Shown here piece by piece: positions 27,757 through 36,486 of a DNA stretch of 64,000 bases. Within the stretch, counting starts at the first letter, position 1. The number at the start of each line of letters is the position of its first letter. Origin of the DNA: Epilithonimonas zeae (GTDB taxonomy: Bacteria; Bacteroidota; Bacteroidia; Flavobacteriales; Weeksellaceae). Where the stretch lies: assembly GCF_900141765.1 (NCBI RefSeq), contig NZ_FSRK01000001.1, positions 1,612,001 through 1,676,000 of the forward strand. The letters run 5' to 3'. A program made the position numbers and the translations under genes. Below the pieces are notes generated by a model that saw nothing but the letters and a program-made list of their open reading frames with translations, had not been told where the DNA came from and ran no database searches.

Positions 27757-27905
27757 TCAAAAATCCCAGAATCTTTCATTGATTCAAAAATGCAATAAGC
27801 TGCTCCCCTTATCAAAGATGAAGAAAAAATTGTTGCATCAAATAATGAGTAGATGTAATAAAAAACAGCTCATGATTGTCATCATAATGAACTATTAATA
27901 CAATC

Positions 27906-30248
27906 ATGAAGAAGACATTGCTTTCAGTTATTTTAATAATCCCTTTTCTGGCTTTATCACAAAGTATCACAGGAAAGATTACACAATCGGGAAATCAGGT
28001 TTCATATGCAGAAATTATTGCGGTAAAAAATCAATTAAAACATAGTGTTATATCCGACGAAAAGGGAAATTTCACTCTGAAACTTCCTGAAAATGGAGTT
28101 TATGAAATAGTTTGCATTCTCGACGGTATGGAAGTTTCAAAAGATCTTATTACCATCAACGGAAGTACAAAACACGATTTTACTCTTGAAAATAAGCCTG
28201 CAAAAGAGATCGAAGGCGTAGTCGTAATGGCGAAAAAGAAATTGATCGAAAGAAAAGCGGACCGGTTGGTCTTTAATATTGCCAATTCTGCAGCTTCGCA
28301 GGGAATGGATGGCATAGAAGCGCTTAACAACACGCCACAGATCAGAGTTGATGAGAATGAGGGGATCTCTATGGTCGGGAAAAGCGGGATCGCTGTGATG
28401 ATCAATGATAGAATGCTGAACCTTACAGGAACGGAGCTCATCAACTACCTGAAAGGTCTGCGTTCGGAAAATATCGAAAAAATAGAGGTCATCACCGCAC
28501 CACCTTCCAAATATGAAGCTCAGGGTAATAGTGGACTGATTAATATTGTTCTGAAGAAAAACCAGAATATGGGCTGGAGCGGCAATCTGACAACCAGTCT
28601 TTTTCAGACCACCTATGCCGGATTTTCCAATTCTGCGGCGGTCAATTATCAAGGTGAAAAACTGAGGTCATCACTGAAGCTGAGACAGTATGACAGTCAG
28701 AAACATTCGTATGAGAATTACAAGATTGAAGGCTCAGACGGTATGGTAAGCTCAGATGACAGAAGAGATTTTTGGAACGGCGGCGGCCTAAATTATAGTT
28801 TGGACTACGAGCTCAATAAAAGATCAAGTATAGGATTAGTTTACGATTACGGACTGGGAAACTCTGGGATGGATATAACGAATACTTCGGATTATTCTCA
28901 AAATGGAAACTACACCAACTCTCTATATACCTATGCTGAGCACAGAACCAAAAATAAAAACAATACTATAAGCGCGTACTATGATCTGAAATTCGGAAAG
29001 CGGGATAACAAATTGAGCATTACGGGAAATTATTTTTCCAATACGCCCACAAGCAATATTGATTTCACAACGGACGACAACTCTGGTAATTCTTTCATCG
29101 TCAAAACACCGTCTGAACTGAATTACAAAATATATTCCGGTCAGGCTGATCTGACGCTTCCGTTTGAATTTGCAAAGACAGAAACCGGAATTAAATTTAC
29201 CAGCTTTGATAACAATTCCGACATCAGATACCAGAATCTGATCAACGGAACTTATATCACAGATCCGCTGAGAACCAATATTTTTAATTATAAAGAAAAG
29301 AATTATGCTGCATATGTGAGCATGGAAAAAGAAATAGCAGAAAGATGGACTGTCAAAGCAGGCTTACGATATGAATATTCTACCGTAAACGGTGCATCAG
29401 TATCCACCGGACAGAATACAGAAAATTCCTATGGTAAATTGTTTCCAACCTTATATCTATCATACAAAGCTGATGATAACAATACTTTTAATATCAATTA
29501 CTCAAAAAGGATCAACCGACCGGGTTTCCGTGCCATCAATCCATTTCGCTGGTATACTAATATTAACTCGTACTATTCCGGAAACCCAGCTTTAAACCCT
29601 TCTATCAATCATAATTTTGAACTGTCATATCTTTATAAAGGGAAATTTTCTGCCTCGGCATATTTTCAGAGAGAATTAGATGCTTTCAGCCAGCTCGTAG
29701 TTTTGGATGGAGAAAATAAGACAAGCAACTTCTATAATTTTTTTAATAAAAACAGTACAGGCATTTCCCTGAGTTTCTCCGATACTCTGTTCAATTTTTG
29801 GGAAATAAACTACTCAGGTGATTTCTCTCATATGGAAACTCAGGTTTTTGCGACCGATGCAGCTTCCAGAAAAGGAAACAGCACCACTTTCAACCTCCAG
29901 AATAGTTTTGCTTTAAAAAAAGACAAAACAATCCAGTTTTTTATGAATTACTGGTTTCGTCTGCCTTCCGATATTGGAAATGTCTATTCTTACTTTGTCG
30001 GAAATTTCACATCCGGTATAAAATTAAATCTGATGAACAAAGATCTTCAGATGAATGTCTATGTTTCTGATATTTTCCGTCAGGCCAAAAGTCACGGTGA
30101 GATCTACTATCAGAATTCTGTCCACTCATTCAACAATTACTATGATGGACAAAATCTGACTGTTTCGTTAACTTACAATTTTGGAAATAGAAAAGTAAAA
30201 GCACAGGATCGAAATATGAAATTTGATGAAAAGAACAGAGCAAATTAA
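27906..30248 (+). CDS. TonB-type outer-membrane receptor, OMP_b-brl_3 group
   Basis: A 780-aa protein with a signal peptide (about 1-19), a CarboxypepD_reg-like beta-sandwich (about 20-100: ITGKITQSGNQVSYAEIIAV), a plug (VVMAKKKLIERKADRLVFN to about 215, with IEVITAPPSKYEAQGNSGLINIVLKK) and a long beta-barrel ending in VSLTYNFGNRKVKAQDRN. The group includes receptors without a classic TonB box and with unknown ligands. It is monocistronic. A pair of facing TGTACCAA words follows it. Confidence 0.87.
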   Translation: MKKTLLSVILIIPFLALSQSITGKITQSGNQVSYAEIIAVKNQLKHSVISDEKGNFTLKLPENGVYEIVCILDGMEVSKDLITINGSTKHDFTLENKPAKEIEGVVVMAKKKLIERKADRLVFNIANSAASQGMDGIEALNNTPQIRVDENEGISMVGKSGIAVMINDRMLNLTGTELINYLKGLRSENIEKIEVITAPPSKYEAQGNSGLINIVLKKNQNMGWSGNLTTSLFQTTYAGFSNSAAVNYQGEKLRSSLKLRQYDSQKHSYENYKIEGSDGMVSSDDRRDFWNGGGLNYSLDYELNKRSSIGLVYDYGLGNSGMDITNTSDYSQNGNYTNSLYTYAEHRTKNKNNTISAYYDLKFGKRDNKLSITGNYFSNTPTSNIDFTTDDNSGNSFIVKTPSELNYKIYSGQADLTLPFEFAKTETGIKFTSFDNNSDIRYQNLINGTYITDPLRTNIFNYKEKNYAAYVSMEKEIAERWTVKAGLRYEYSTVNGASVSTGQNTENSYGKLFPTLYLSYKADDNNTFNINYSKRINRPGFRAINPFRWYTNINSYYSGNPALNPSINHNFELSYLYKGKFSASAYFQRELDAFSQLVVLDGENKTSNFYNFFNKNSTGISLSFSDTLFNFWEINYSGDFSHMETQVFATDAASRKGNSTTFNLQNSFALKKDKTIQFFMNYWFRLPSDIGNVYSYFVGNFTSGIKLNLMNKDLQMNVYVSDIFRQAKSHGEIYYQNSVHSFNNYYDGQNLTVSLTYNFGNRKVKAQDRNMKFDEKNRAN

Positions 30249-30274
30249 GAATGATCATTTCCGTTTAGGTGACA

Positions 30275-30398
30275 ATATACTTAAATGTACCAAGATATAA
30301 CCTTATCTAAAACTTCAGCTTTTTACTAGATTTAAGAATTCTAGATGATTTTAGGCATATATATCTTATATTTTCGATTTGGTACATTCAAATATATA
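30275..30398. repeat. Facing pair of ATATACTTAAATGTACCAAG-like words
   Basis: The word at 30275-30295 (ATATACTTAAATGTACCAAG) and its near reverse complement at 30378-30398 (TTTGGTACATTCAAATATA) lie about 80 bases apart in opposite orientation. Read on the minus strand, the second begins with a -7 box, TATATTTG. Related single words occur at 21177 (plus) and 55937 (minus). The pair could be the ends of a small MITE-like element or a two-sided regulatory site. Confidence 0.4.
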
Positions 30399-30531
30399 AT
30401 TGCCTAAAATATTTTGACAAAACTATAAAAAACCGATTGGTCTATTTTGAAAGATAAAAGTTTTTTATTCTTAACAATCAAAATCCTAAAATATCTTGCT
30501 TGCCAGTTTAAATATTATTAAATTTGTATTC

Positions 30532-30607
30532 GCTTTAGGGGTATTCTGAAAAGAATTGAGAGAGTCCCTTAGAACCTGATTCGGTTAATACCAACGTAGG
30601 GAAAAGC
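30532..30607 (+). ncRNA. Thiamine pyrophosphate (TPP) riboswitch
   Basis: The THI-box aptamer is nearly complete: P1 arms GCTTT and AAAGC, the GGGG side of P2 and its CCCTT partner, a P3 hairpin ATTCT/AGAAT, the pyrimidine-sensing TTGAGAGAG and the diphosphate-sensing ACCTGATTCGGTTAATACC with AACGTAGGGAAAAG. A hairpin at 30612-30633 (GCATCAT/ATGATGC) without a T run follows and may act in the expression platform. The thiamine genes it should control begin only at 31911, with two other genes between. Confidence 0.92.
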
Positions 30608-30687
30608 ACATGCATCATTATCCTTGATGATGCTTGTCATATCTGATTTCAGTCCTAAAGCATTTTATAAATTTAAAAAGAAAAACA

Positions 30688-30759
30688 ATGAAAAAATCGC
30701 TTTTGGCAACACATGAAATCTTTCGCAAAAAACATACCTCCAGACTCATAATATTTTAA
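30688..30759 (+). CDS. Short ORF directly behind the TPP riboswitch
   Basis: A 23-codon reading frame with a well-placed ATG (after AAAAAGAAAAACA) reads MKKSLLATHEIF and then ends. It could be the remaining N-terminus of the gene that used to follow the riboswitch, or a leader peptide. No family is recognisable at this length. Confidence 0.3.
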   Translation: MKKSLLATHEIFRKKHTSRLIIF

Positions 30760-30886
30760 GGTTATTGCTCTCAAAAAAATTCAATTCATAATAGCAATAA
30801 TCATAAACTGTATCTGTCATTTCTACTAATTCTGTACTGTAGTAATGACTCAAGTACTATTTAATTTTGTTAAAAAATTTAGTTAT

Positions 30887-31393
30887 ATGAGTATCATTTC
30901 AAAATTTACTGTAGGTTCAGAAGAGGGAATTGATTTTCTTTTTGATCTCAAAAGATTGCAGTTTAAACAGATATGTGACGGGGTTATAGAGCCTGAAGAG
31001 ATTGATCAATTAATCGATAAGAAACTTGATAGAAGGGACGCCATTAATGAGTTAAATGATTTAAGCTCTCAAATGGTAATTGTATTTGAGAACGATAAGC
31101 CATTAGGTTACGCAATTGTTAAAAGTTCATATGAACAACCGGAGATTCTTGAAGATAAAAAAGCAGTATACTTAACATTTTATATTGCTGCCGAATATAT
31201 CTCCCAAGAAGTATATGATTCATTGTGGCAAAAATGCCTTTCGATTACACGTTCTTATGCGCATTGGATAGAGCTTCCACAAAACGATCCACTTATTCCT
31301 TTTTTCGAAAGAAGCCAATTTAAAATTTGTGGTCAATCCCACTTAAAACAATTTGACATACCATCACATATCATGGTTCGCAATCAGCAATAG
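30887..31393 (+). CDS. Putative GNAT-like acetyltransferase
   Basis: About 168 aa from ATG 30887 (MSIISKF); a methionine at 30845 would add 14 residues. The pattern resembles GNAT folds: strand MVIVFENDKPLGYAIVKSS, strand KAVYLTFYIAAEYISQEVYDSLWQKCL and a C-terminal strand (FFERSQFKICGQ). The acetyl-CoA loop (Q/R-x-x-G-x-G/A) is not clear, so activity is uncertain. It lies between the TPP riboswitch and the thiamine operon but has no obvious tie to thiamine. Confidence 0.55.
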   Translation: MSIISKFTVGSEEGIDFLFDLKRLQFKQICDGVIEPEEIDQLIDKKLDRRDAINELNDLSSQMVIVFENDKPLGYAIVKSSYEQPEILEDKKAVYLTFYIAAEYISQEVYDSLWQKCLSITRSYAHWIELPQNDPLIPFFERSQFKICGQSHLKQFDIPSHIMVRNQQ

Positions 31394-31433
31394 AGCAATA
31401 ATACATTCAATTTTTATCAGAAAAAAAAATAAT

Positions 31434-31880
31434 ATGCAAATTGTAAGAACAACTTCAGAAAGTAAGGACTTTAAAGATCTTATGAAAAAATTAGACACTT
31501 ATTTAGCATCCATGAATAATGAAGATCATTCTTTTATGATCAACTTAACAAGATCGATATGCTAAAAAACTGTGTTGTTAATTTTTTTTTGAAAATGATG
31601 CTGTAGCATGTGGAGCAATTAAAGAATTTGATGATCATTCCGTAGAAGTAAAACGAATGTTTACATTTCTCGAAAGTAGAGGAAAAGGTTTTGTCTCAAT
31701 TATTTTGAAGGAACTTGAACAATGGGCAAAAGAACTGAAGTATAGTAGAATAGTTTTAGAAACCGGGAAAAAACAGATTGACGCTGTTGCTCTATATAAA
31801 AAATGTGATTATAACATCATACTAAATACGGGCAATATGTAGGCGTTGAAGACAGTGTTTGTTTTGAGAAAACTCTGTAA
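31434..31880 (+). pseudogene. GNAT family acetyltransferase with two frameshifts
   Basis: Read with two corrections this is a full acetyltransferase of about 148 aa: MQIVRTTSESKDFKDLMKKL, then HSF(Y)DQLNKIDMLKNCVV, CGAIKEFDDHSVEVKRM, the acetyl-CoA motif ESRGKGFVSIILKELEQW and ETGKKQIDAVALYKKCDY, ending YGQYVGVEDSVCFEKTL. The first break (near 31535) and the second (near 31830) would each be repaired by adding one T to a short run. It is either a recent pseudogene or affected by sequencing error. Confidence 0.72.
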
Positions 31881-31910
31881 ATTATTAAAAAATATCATAA
31901 AATTTCTATA

Positions 31911-32708
31911 ATGGAAAACAACCTTTGGAATTACATTCAATCCGTAAAAAATCAATCGCCGCTGGTTCATAATATTACCAATTTTGTGGTAATGAATAAC
32001 ACTGCCAATGCGCTTCTGGCAGTCGGAGCTTCCCCGATTATGGCTCACGCAAAATCTGAAATCAAAGAAATGGTTGCCATTTCGAATGCAATTGTTATCA
32101 ATATCGGAACACTTGATGAATATTGGTTTGAATCAATGTTAATTGCAGCAGAAGAAGCTCATCGCACAAATAAAACTTGGATTTTAGACCCAGTCGGAGC
32201 CGGCGCAACTTCTTTCAGAGATGAGGTTTTGGCGAAGCTTCTACAATTCAAACCAACCGTTATCAGGGGAAATGCCTCGGAAATTATCGCTTTAGCCAAA
32301 GCCAATAAAACTGTCACAAAAGGAGTTGACAGTACAGCAGAAAGTAACGAAGCAATTAATTCGGCAAAATATCTTGTTGAAAATTATCAGTCTGTAGTCT
32401 GTATTTCGGGAGCAACGGATATTATTATCGATAATAAAGAAACTTATTTTGTTGAAAACGGACACCCTTTAATGACAAAAATAACGGGTCTGGGTTGTTC
32501 TGCATCAGCGATTGTTGGAGCTTTTGCCGGAATTTCTGAAAATAAAACTGAATCTACCGTTGCTGCAATGTCGCTTTTAGGAATTGCAGGCGAATTGTCT
32601 GAAAAGATTTCAAATGGACCGGGAAGCCTTCAAATGAATATTTTGGATAAGCTTTACAATATTTCTGAACAGGAATTTTTTGAAAATGTAAAAGTTTCTA
32701 AAAAATGA
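31911..32708 (+). CDS. thiM: Hydroxyethylthiazole kinase
   Basis: A 265-aa ribokinase-fold kinase with SPLVHNITNFVVMNNTANALLA at the start, the Asp/Gly-rich WILDPVGAGATSFR, RGNASEI, and the active-site loop KITGLGCSASAIVGAF with the catalytic cysteine. It phosphorylates 4-methyl-5-(hydroxyethyl)thiazole for thiamine salvage. It is the first gene of a four-gene salvage operon with overlapping genes. Confidence 0.95.
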   Translation: MENNLWNYIQSVKNQSPLVHNITNFVVMNNTANALLAVGASPIMAHAKSEIKEMVAISNAIVINIGTLDEYWFESMLIAAEEAHRTNKTWILDPVGAGATSFRDEVLAKLLQFKPTVIRGNASEIIALAKANKTVTKGVDSTAESNEAINSAKYLVENYQSVVCISGATDIIIDNKETYFVENGHPLMTKITGLGCSASAIVGAFAGISENKTESTVAAMSLLGIAGELSEKISNGPGSLQMNILDKLYNISEQEFFENVKVSKK

Positions 32709-33340
32709 GTTTGATTCATTCTTTTCCTTATCAATTATATCTTGTGATTTCTGAAGCTGATTGCAAAGGACGAAATTTTCTTGAAGTTGCCGAACAATCA
32801 ATTTTGGGTGGAGTAGACATCATTCAGTTACGGGAGAAAAATGCTTCTGTCCAAGATTTTCTGGAAAAAGCTATTCGTTTGAAAGAAATTACTGACAAAT
32901 ATGGAATTCCTTTAATCATTAATGATAATACTTTCGTAGCTAAAGAAGTCGATGCTTTTGGAATTCACGTCGGGAATAATGATACTCAGCCAACTGTTTT
33001 GAGAGAAAATTTATTTCAAAATAAAATGATTGGATATTCCATTGAATATTTGGAGCAACTTGAAAATCAAGAAACGATTGTTTCGGATTATTTAGGAATC
33101 AGTCCGGTTTTCAGAACTGATACGAAGACAGATACGGTTACAGAATGGGGATTGGAAGGTTTAATAAAAATCAGAAAACTGACGGAAAAACCACTGGTTG
33201 CCATCGGAAATATCCATTTAAAAAATGCTAAGGCTGTGATGGAATCAGGAGCGGATTGTATCGCTGTAGTTTCAGAAATATGCAGTGCTGAAAATCCTCA
33301 AAAAGCAGCTTTTAATTTAAAAAACGAAATTGTAAAATGA
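32705..33340 (+). CDS. thiE: Thiamine phosphate synthase
   Basis: A 211-aa TIM barrel: IQLREKNASVQDFLEKA, PLIINDNTFVAKEVDAFGIHVG, the diphosphate-binding LGISPVFRTDTKTD, and VAIGNIHLKNAKAVMESGADCIAVVSEI. It joins HMP diphosphate and HET phosphate. It overlaps thiM and thiD by four bases on each side. Confidence 0.95.
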   Translation: MSLIHSFPYQLYLVISEADCKGRNFLEVAEQSILGGVDIIQLREKNASVQDFLEKAIRLKEITDKYGIPLIINDNTFVAKEVDAFGIHVGNNDTQPTVLRENLFQNKMIGYSIEYLEQLENQETIVSDYLGISPVFRTDTKTDTVTEWGLEGLIKIRKLTEKPLVAIGNIHLKNAKAVMESGADCIAVVSEICSAENPQKAAFNLKNEIVK

Positions 33341-34170
33341 CAAAATATAAATATCCATCAGTTCTCACGATTGCCGGTTTTGATGGAAGTGGAGGCGCAG
33401 GAATTCAAGCTGATATAAAAACGATTTCAGCTTTGGGATGTTATGCAACTTCGGTTTTAACGGCTTTGCCTGTTCAGAATACGATGGGCGTTCGAAATAT
33501 TTTTCCGATTCCTGTTCAGGCAGTTTCCGAACAGATCGAATCAATTTTAGATGACATTTTTCCTGACGCCATTAAAATCGGAATGGTTCACACTCCTGAA
33601 TTGGTTGAAACCATTGTGGAAACTTTAGTCAAATATAAAAAAGTACCGATTGTTTTTGACCCTGTAATGGTTGCAACAAGCGGACATCGGCTGATTGAAG
33701 AAGAAACCATCCAGACGATTATCGAAAAACTTTTCCCGATTTCAGATATTATCACACCAAATATGGATGAAGCTTCCATTTTAGCCAATATGGAAGTGAA
33801 AACTTTAGACGATATGAAAATTGCCGGAGAAAACATCAAAAAATTAGGTTGTAAACATATTCTGCTAAAAGGTGGACATCAAACCACTGAAAAGATTACA
33901 TCATTATTTTATAGTGATAAAGATGATTTCCAAACTTTTGAATCTTTAAAATTAAATACAAAAAATACCCACGGTTCGGGTTGTACATTGTCATCCGCGA
34001 TTGCTTCTTTTATTGCCCAAGGAAAATCTATGGACAAAGCTGTGGCTTTAGCTCAAAACTATGTTTCAGAAGCTATTCTTGAAGGAAGCGATGTCCAAAC
34101 CGGAAAAGGAAACGGTCCTTTGAATCACTTTTTTAATCCTCAAAAACTTATCAAGAATGAATTGGTCTGA
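33337..34170 (+). CDS. thiD: Hydroxymethylpyrimidine/phosphomethylpyrimidine kinase
   Basis: A 277-aa kinase of the ribokinase fold with the family start TIAGFDGSGGAGIQADIKT, FDPVMVATSGHRL, ITPNMDEASILA and the active-site NTHGSGCTLSSAIASFIA. It phosphorylates HMP to HMP-PP. Fully within the salvage operon, overlapping thiE by four and tenA by fourteen bases. Confidence 0.95.
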   Translation: MTKYKYPSVLTIAGFDGSGGAGIQADIKTISALGCYATSVLTALPVQNTMGVRNIFPIPVQAVSEQIESILDDIFPDAIKIGMVHTPELVETIVETLVKYKKVPIVFDPVMVATSGHRLIEEETIQTIIEKLFPISDIITPNMDEASILANMEVKTLDDMKIAGENIKKLGCKHILLKGGHQTTEKITSLFYSDKDDFQTFESLKLNTKNTHGSGCTLSSAIASFIAQGKSMDKAVALAQNYVSEAILEGSDVQTGKGNGPLNHFFNPQKLIKNELV

Positions 34171-34807
34171 AAACGCCTGGAAATCAATTGAAAATATTTA
34201 TCAAGACATCATTGAAATGCCTTTTATTAAGGAATTATCGGATGGAACTTTAGACAAAGAAAAATTCCAGTTTTATATTGCTCAGGACTCTTTGTATTTG
34301 GAGCATTTTGGGAGAACTTTAGCTTTAATCGGAAGTAAAGCGCATCAAATTGAAGACGCTTTGGCATATATGAGATTTGCCGAAAATGCCATTGTCGTTG
34401 AAAATGCTTTGCACGAATCTTATTTTAAAGAATTTGAAATTTCAGACAAAGGGATTTTAGAGCCTGTTTGTCATCATTATATTCATTTTTTGAGAAGTAC
34501 CGCAGCTTTTGAGCCTGTTGAAGTAGCTTTGGCAGCGACTTTACCTTGTTTCTGGATTTATAAGGAAGTCGGAGATTACATTCTGAATCTTAAACAAGCA
34601 TCAGAAAACCCTTATCAAAGCTGGATTGAAACTTATGGCGGAGAAGATTTTGCTGTTGCGGTTAAAACTGCCATCGAGATTTGCAATAAAGCCGCTGAAA
34701 ATACAACTCCCGAAATAAGAACCCGAATGAATGATGCATTTATTACCGCTTCACGTCTGGAATATCAGTTTTGGGAAGCGGCTTATTATTTAAAAAAATG
34801 GAAGTAA
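34157..34807 (+). CDS. tenA: Thiaminase II / aminopyrimidine aminohydrolase
   Basis: 216 aa, all-helical TenA fold: FKEL-type start (MPFIKELSDGTLDKEKFQFYIAQDSLYLEHFGRTL is split here between helices), and the catalytic cysteine in ALAATLPCFWIYKEVG. It releases HMP from base-degraded thiamine. With thiM, thiE and thiD it gives a salvage route; thiC and thiG/H/S are not in the window, so de novo synthesis is not shown here. Confidence 0.93.
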   Translation: MNWSENAWKSIENIYQDIIEMPFIKELSDGTLDKEKFQFYIAQDSLYLEHFGRTLALIGSKAHQIEDALAYMRFAENAIVVENALHESYFKEFEISDKGILEPVCHHYIHFLRSTAAFEPVEVALAATLPCFWIYKEVGDYILNLKQASENPYQSWIETYGGEDFAVAVKTAIEICNKAAENTTPEIRTRMNDAFITASRLEYQFWEAAYYLKKWK

Positions 34808-34947
34808 ACATTAATTTAATCTTTTTGAATAATCCCCAGTATTTTGATTTAATCCATATTCTTAAATTTGATATACAATTCTAAGCTATCAGAGACCGAT
34901 ATATTTATAAATCAATGCTGAAGATTTTCCAAAGAGGTGATCAAAAT

Positions 34948-34990
34948 AAAAGTTTATCTTCTCAACATATTGTTTGGAAGATAAACTTTT
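34948..34990 (+). terminator. Terminator of the thiamine operon
   Basis: The 14-base arms AAAAGTTTATCTTC and GAAGATAAACTTTT are separated by a 15-base loop. The palindrome is symmetrical with short A/T tails, so it could also terminate leftward transcription from the thioesterase gene at 35049. Confidence 0.6.
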
Positions 34991-35048
34991 CACTAGTTAT
35001 ATGATGGAAATATAATGTTTTACTTATACTCAATTTCTGAATTGCATT

Positions 35049-35519
35049 TTACCGACCAACAGCCATTTCTCCACGTAAGGTCATCACGGTACTAGTTGCC
35101 ATCGCTACCGTCTTGTCCTCAGCATTTTTCACCTCGCACAAGTAATGACTTACATTCTTACCTTTATGCAGTGGGTAGGCTTTTGCCTTAAGTGATCCAC
35201 TAAAAACCGGGCGATAAAAATTGATCTTTAGTTCTATAGTCGTAAAAGATTCTCCTCTTTCAATAAAGGTTGAGTGAGCGGTTCCGATGGCTGCATCGGC
35301 CAATTCGCTAATAAGACCTCCATGTATGGTTCCCTGTTGGTTAGCGTGCAATTCTTTTGATGTCTCTATTGATATCGTTGCTCTTCCCGGACCAATCTCA
35401 ATGACTTCCATTCCAAGCGTGGTAGCTATAGCAGTTGGATATTGCAAATGCGTATTGATTTCAGGCAGTAATGATTTATTGATCATACTCTGCAGGTAAG
35501 CAAGTATAGGTAATTTCAT
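35049..35519 (-). CDS. PaaI family hotdog-fold thioesterase
   Basis: 156 aa with the hotdog pattern of PaaI thioesterases: GTIHGGLISELADAAIGTA (catalytic His-Gly-Gly and Asp), ELKINFYRPVFSGSLKAKA and a final strand VAMATSTVMTL. The family hydrolyses acyl-CoA thioesters, often phenylacetyl-CoA derivatives. It stands alone or with the HAD gene upstream (77 bases); the substrate is not evident. Confidence 0.88.
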   Translation of the reverse strand: MKLPILAYLQSMINKSLLPEINTHLQYPTAIATTLGMEVIEIGPGRATISIETSKELHANQQGTIHGGLISELADAAIGTAHSTFIERGESFTTIELKINFYRPVFSGSLKAKAYPLHKGKNVSHYLCEVKNAEDKTVAMATSTVMTLRGEMAVGR

Positions 35520-35596
35520 CGTAGTTAATTTGTAAAATCTAAATAAATTTCCTGATATCTTATTATAATTTAGAAATCAGACAGGAAAGAAGTAGA

Positions 35597-36265
35597 TTAT
35601 TCAATTAAATTATTAAAATGCTGAATATGCTCTTCCTGTAGATCAAGTAGGCTGTTGATCTTTAAATCAGCAAAATCAAATTTGGTGTGATGGTATTGGG
35701 TATTTTCAGGTACAACGACTACAAACATACCAGCCGCTTTTGCAGCGGTAAGTCCGGAGGAAGAATCCTCAAATACAACACATCGTGAAGGATTAACTAA
35801 TAAGATAGACGCTATTTTAATATAAATATCCGGACTAGGTTTACCTTTGTCAACAAATTCTGCTGAGAGGATAGCATCAAAATACCATTCAATATTCAAT
35901 TTTTTTAGTACTTTGAAAATAAGCATATCCGGTGAGTTTGTAGCCAGACCAATTTTATATCCTGCAGCTTTAAAATAGGCTAAAGTCTTTTCGACTCCAG
36001 GCATTATCTGTCCCTGTAAATCAATCAGTTCTCCTACCCTATCAATAACCTGCTGCTCGATTTCGGCTAAACCAATATTCTTCCAAGGTTTAAGACTAAA
36101 CCAATAGTCAGTAACTTCTCTCGTTGTCATGTTGCTCGTTATAGTTGAGTGATACTCTGTTACCTCAATTCCTAAAGATCCGAATACTTCTTTTTCGGCA
36201 GTTTTCCAAAAAGGTTCGGAATCGATTAACAGACCATCCATATCAAATAATACTGCTTCTATCAT
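35597..36265 (-). CDS. HAD-superfamily phosphatase (beta-phosphoglucomutase / hexitol phosphatase-like)
   Basis: 222 aa with HAD motif I FDMDGLLIDSEP, motif II TNSP, the lysine in GKPSPDIYIK and motif IV VVFEDSSSGLTAAKAAGM. The C1 cap is the helical beta-PGM type. The sequence is nearer to sugar/hexitol-phosphate phosphatases (YniC-like) than to true mutases, since the HAD signature lacks clear mutase cap residues. Substrate not known. Confidence 0.87.
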   Translation of the reverse strand: MIEAVLFDMDGLLIDSEPFWKTAEKEVFGSLGIEVTEYHSTITSNMTTREVTDYWFSLKPWKNIGLAEIEQQVIDRVGELIDLQGQIMPGVEKTLAYFKAAGYKIGLATNSPDMLIFKVLKKLNIEWYFDAILSAEFVDKGKPSPDIYIKIASILLVNPSRCVVFEDSSSGLTAAKAAGMFVVVVPENTQYHHTKFDFADLKINSLLDLQEEHIQHFNNLIE

Positions 36266-36486
36266 TGTCTATCTTTCTTATTATTGCTGTGAAAAATTTC
36301 AACAAATTTATAATCTTCAACTTTACTTGTTATGATACAAATTACTGAAATATTACCAGTACAGATTAATTTTGTGTAATGGTTTGAGAAGGTTTAATCA
36401 AAATGAAATAACAATCAATGCAACAAATAATCACCATAGGTAAAGTTATTTGAAAATAAATCCTGTCTCCGTTGCTATAATTGAAT

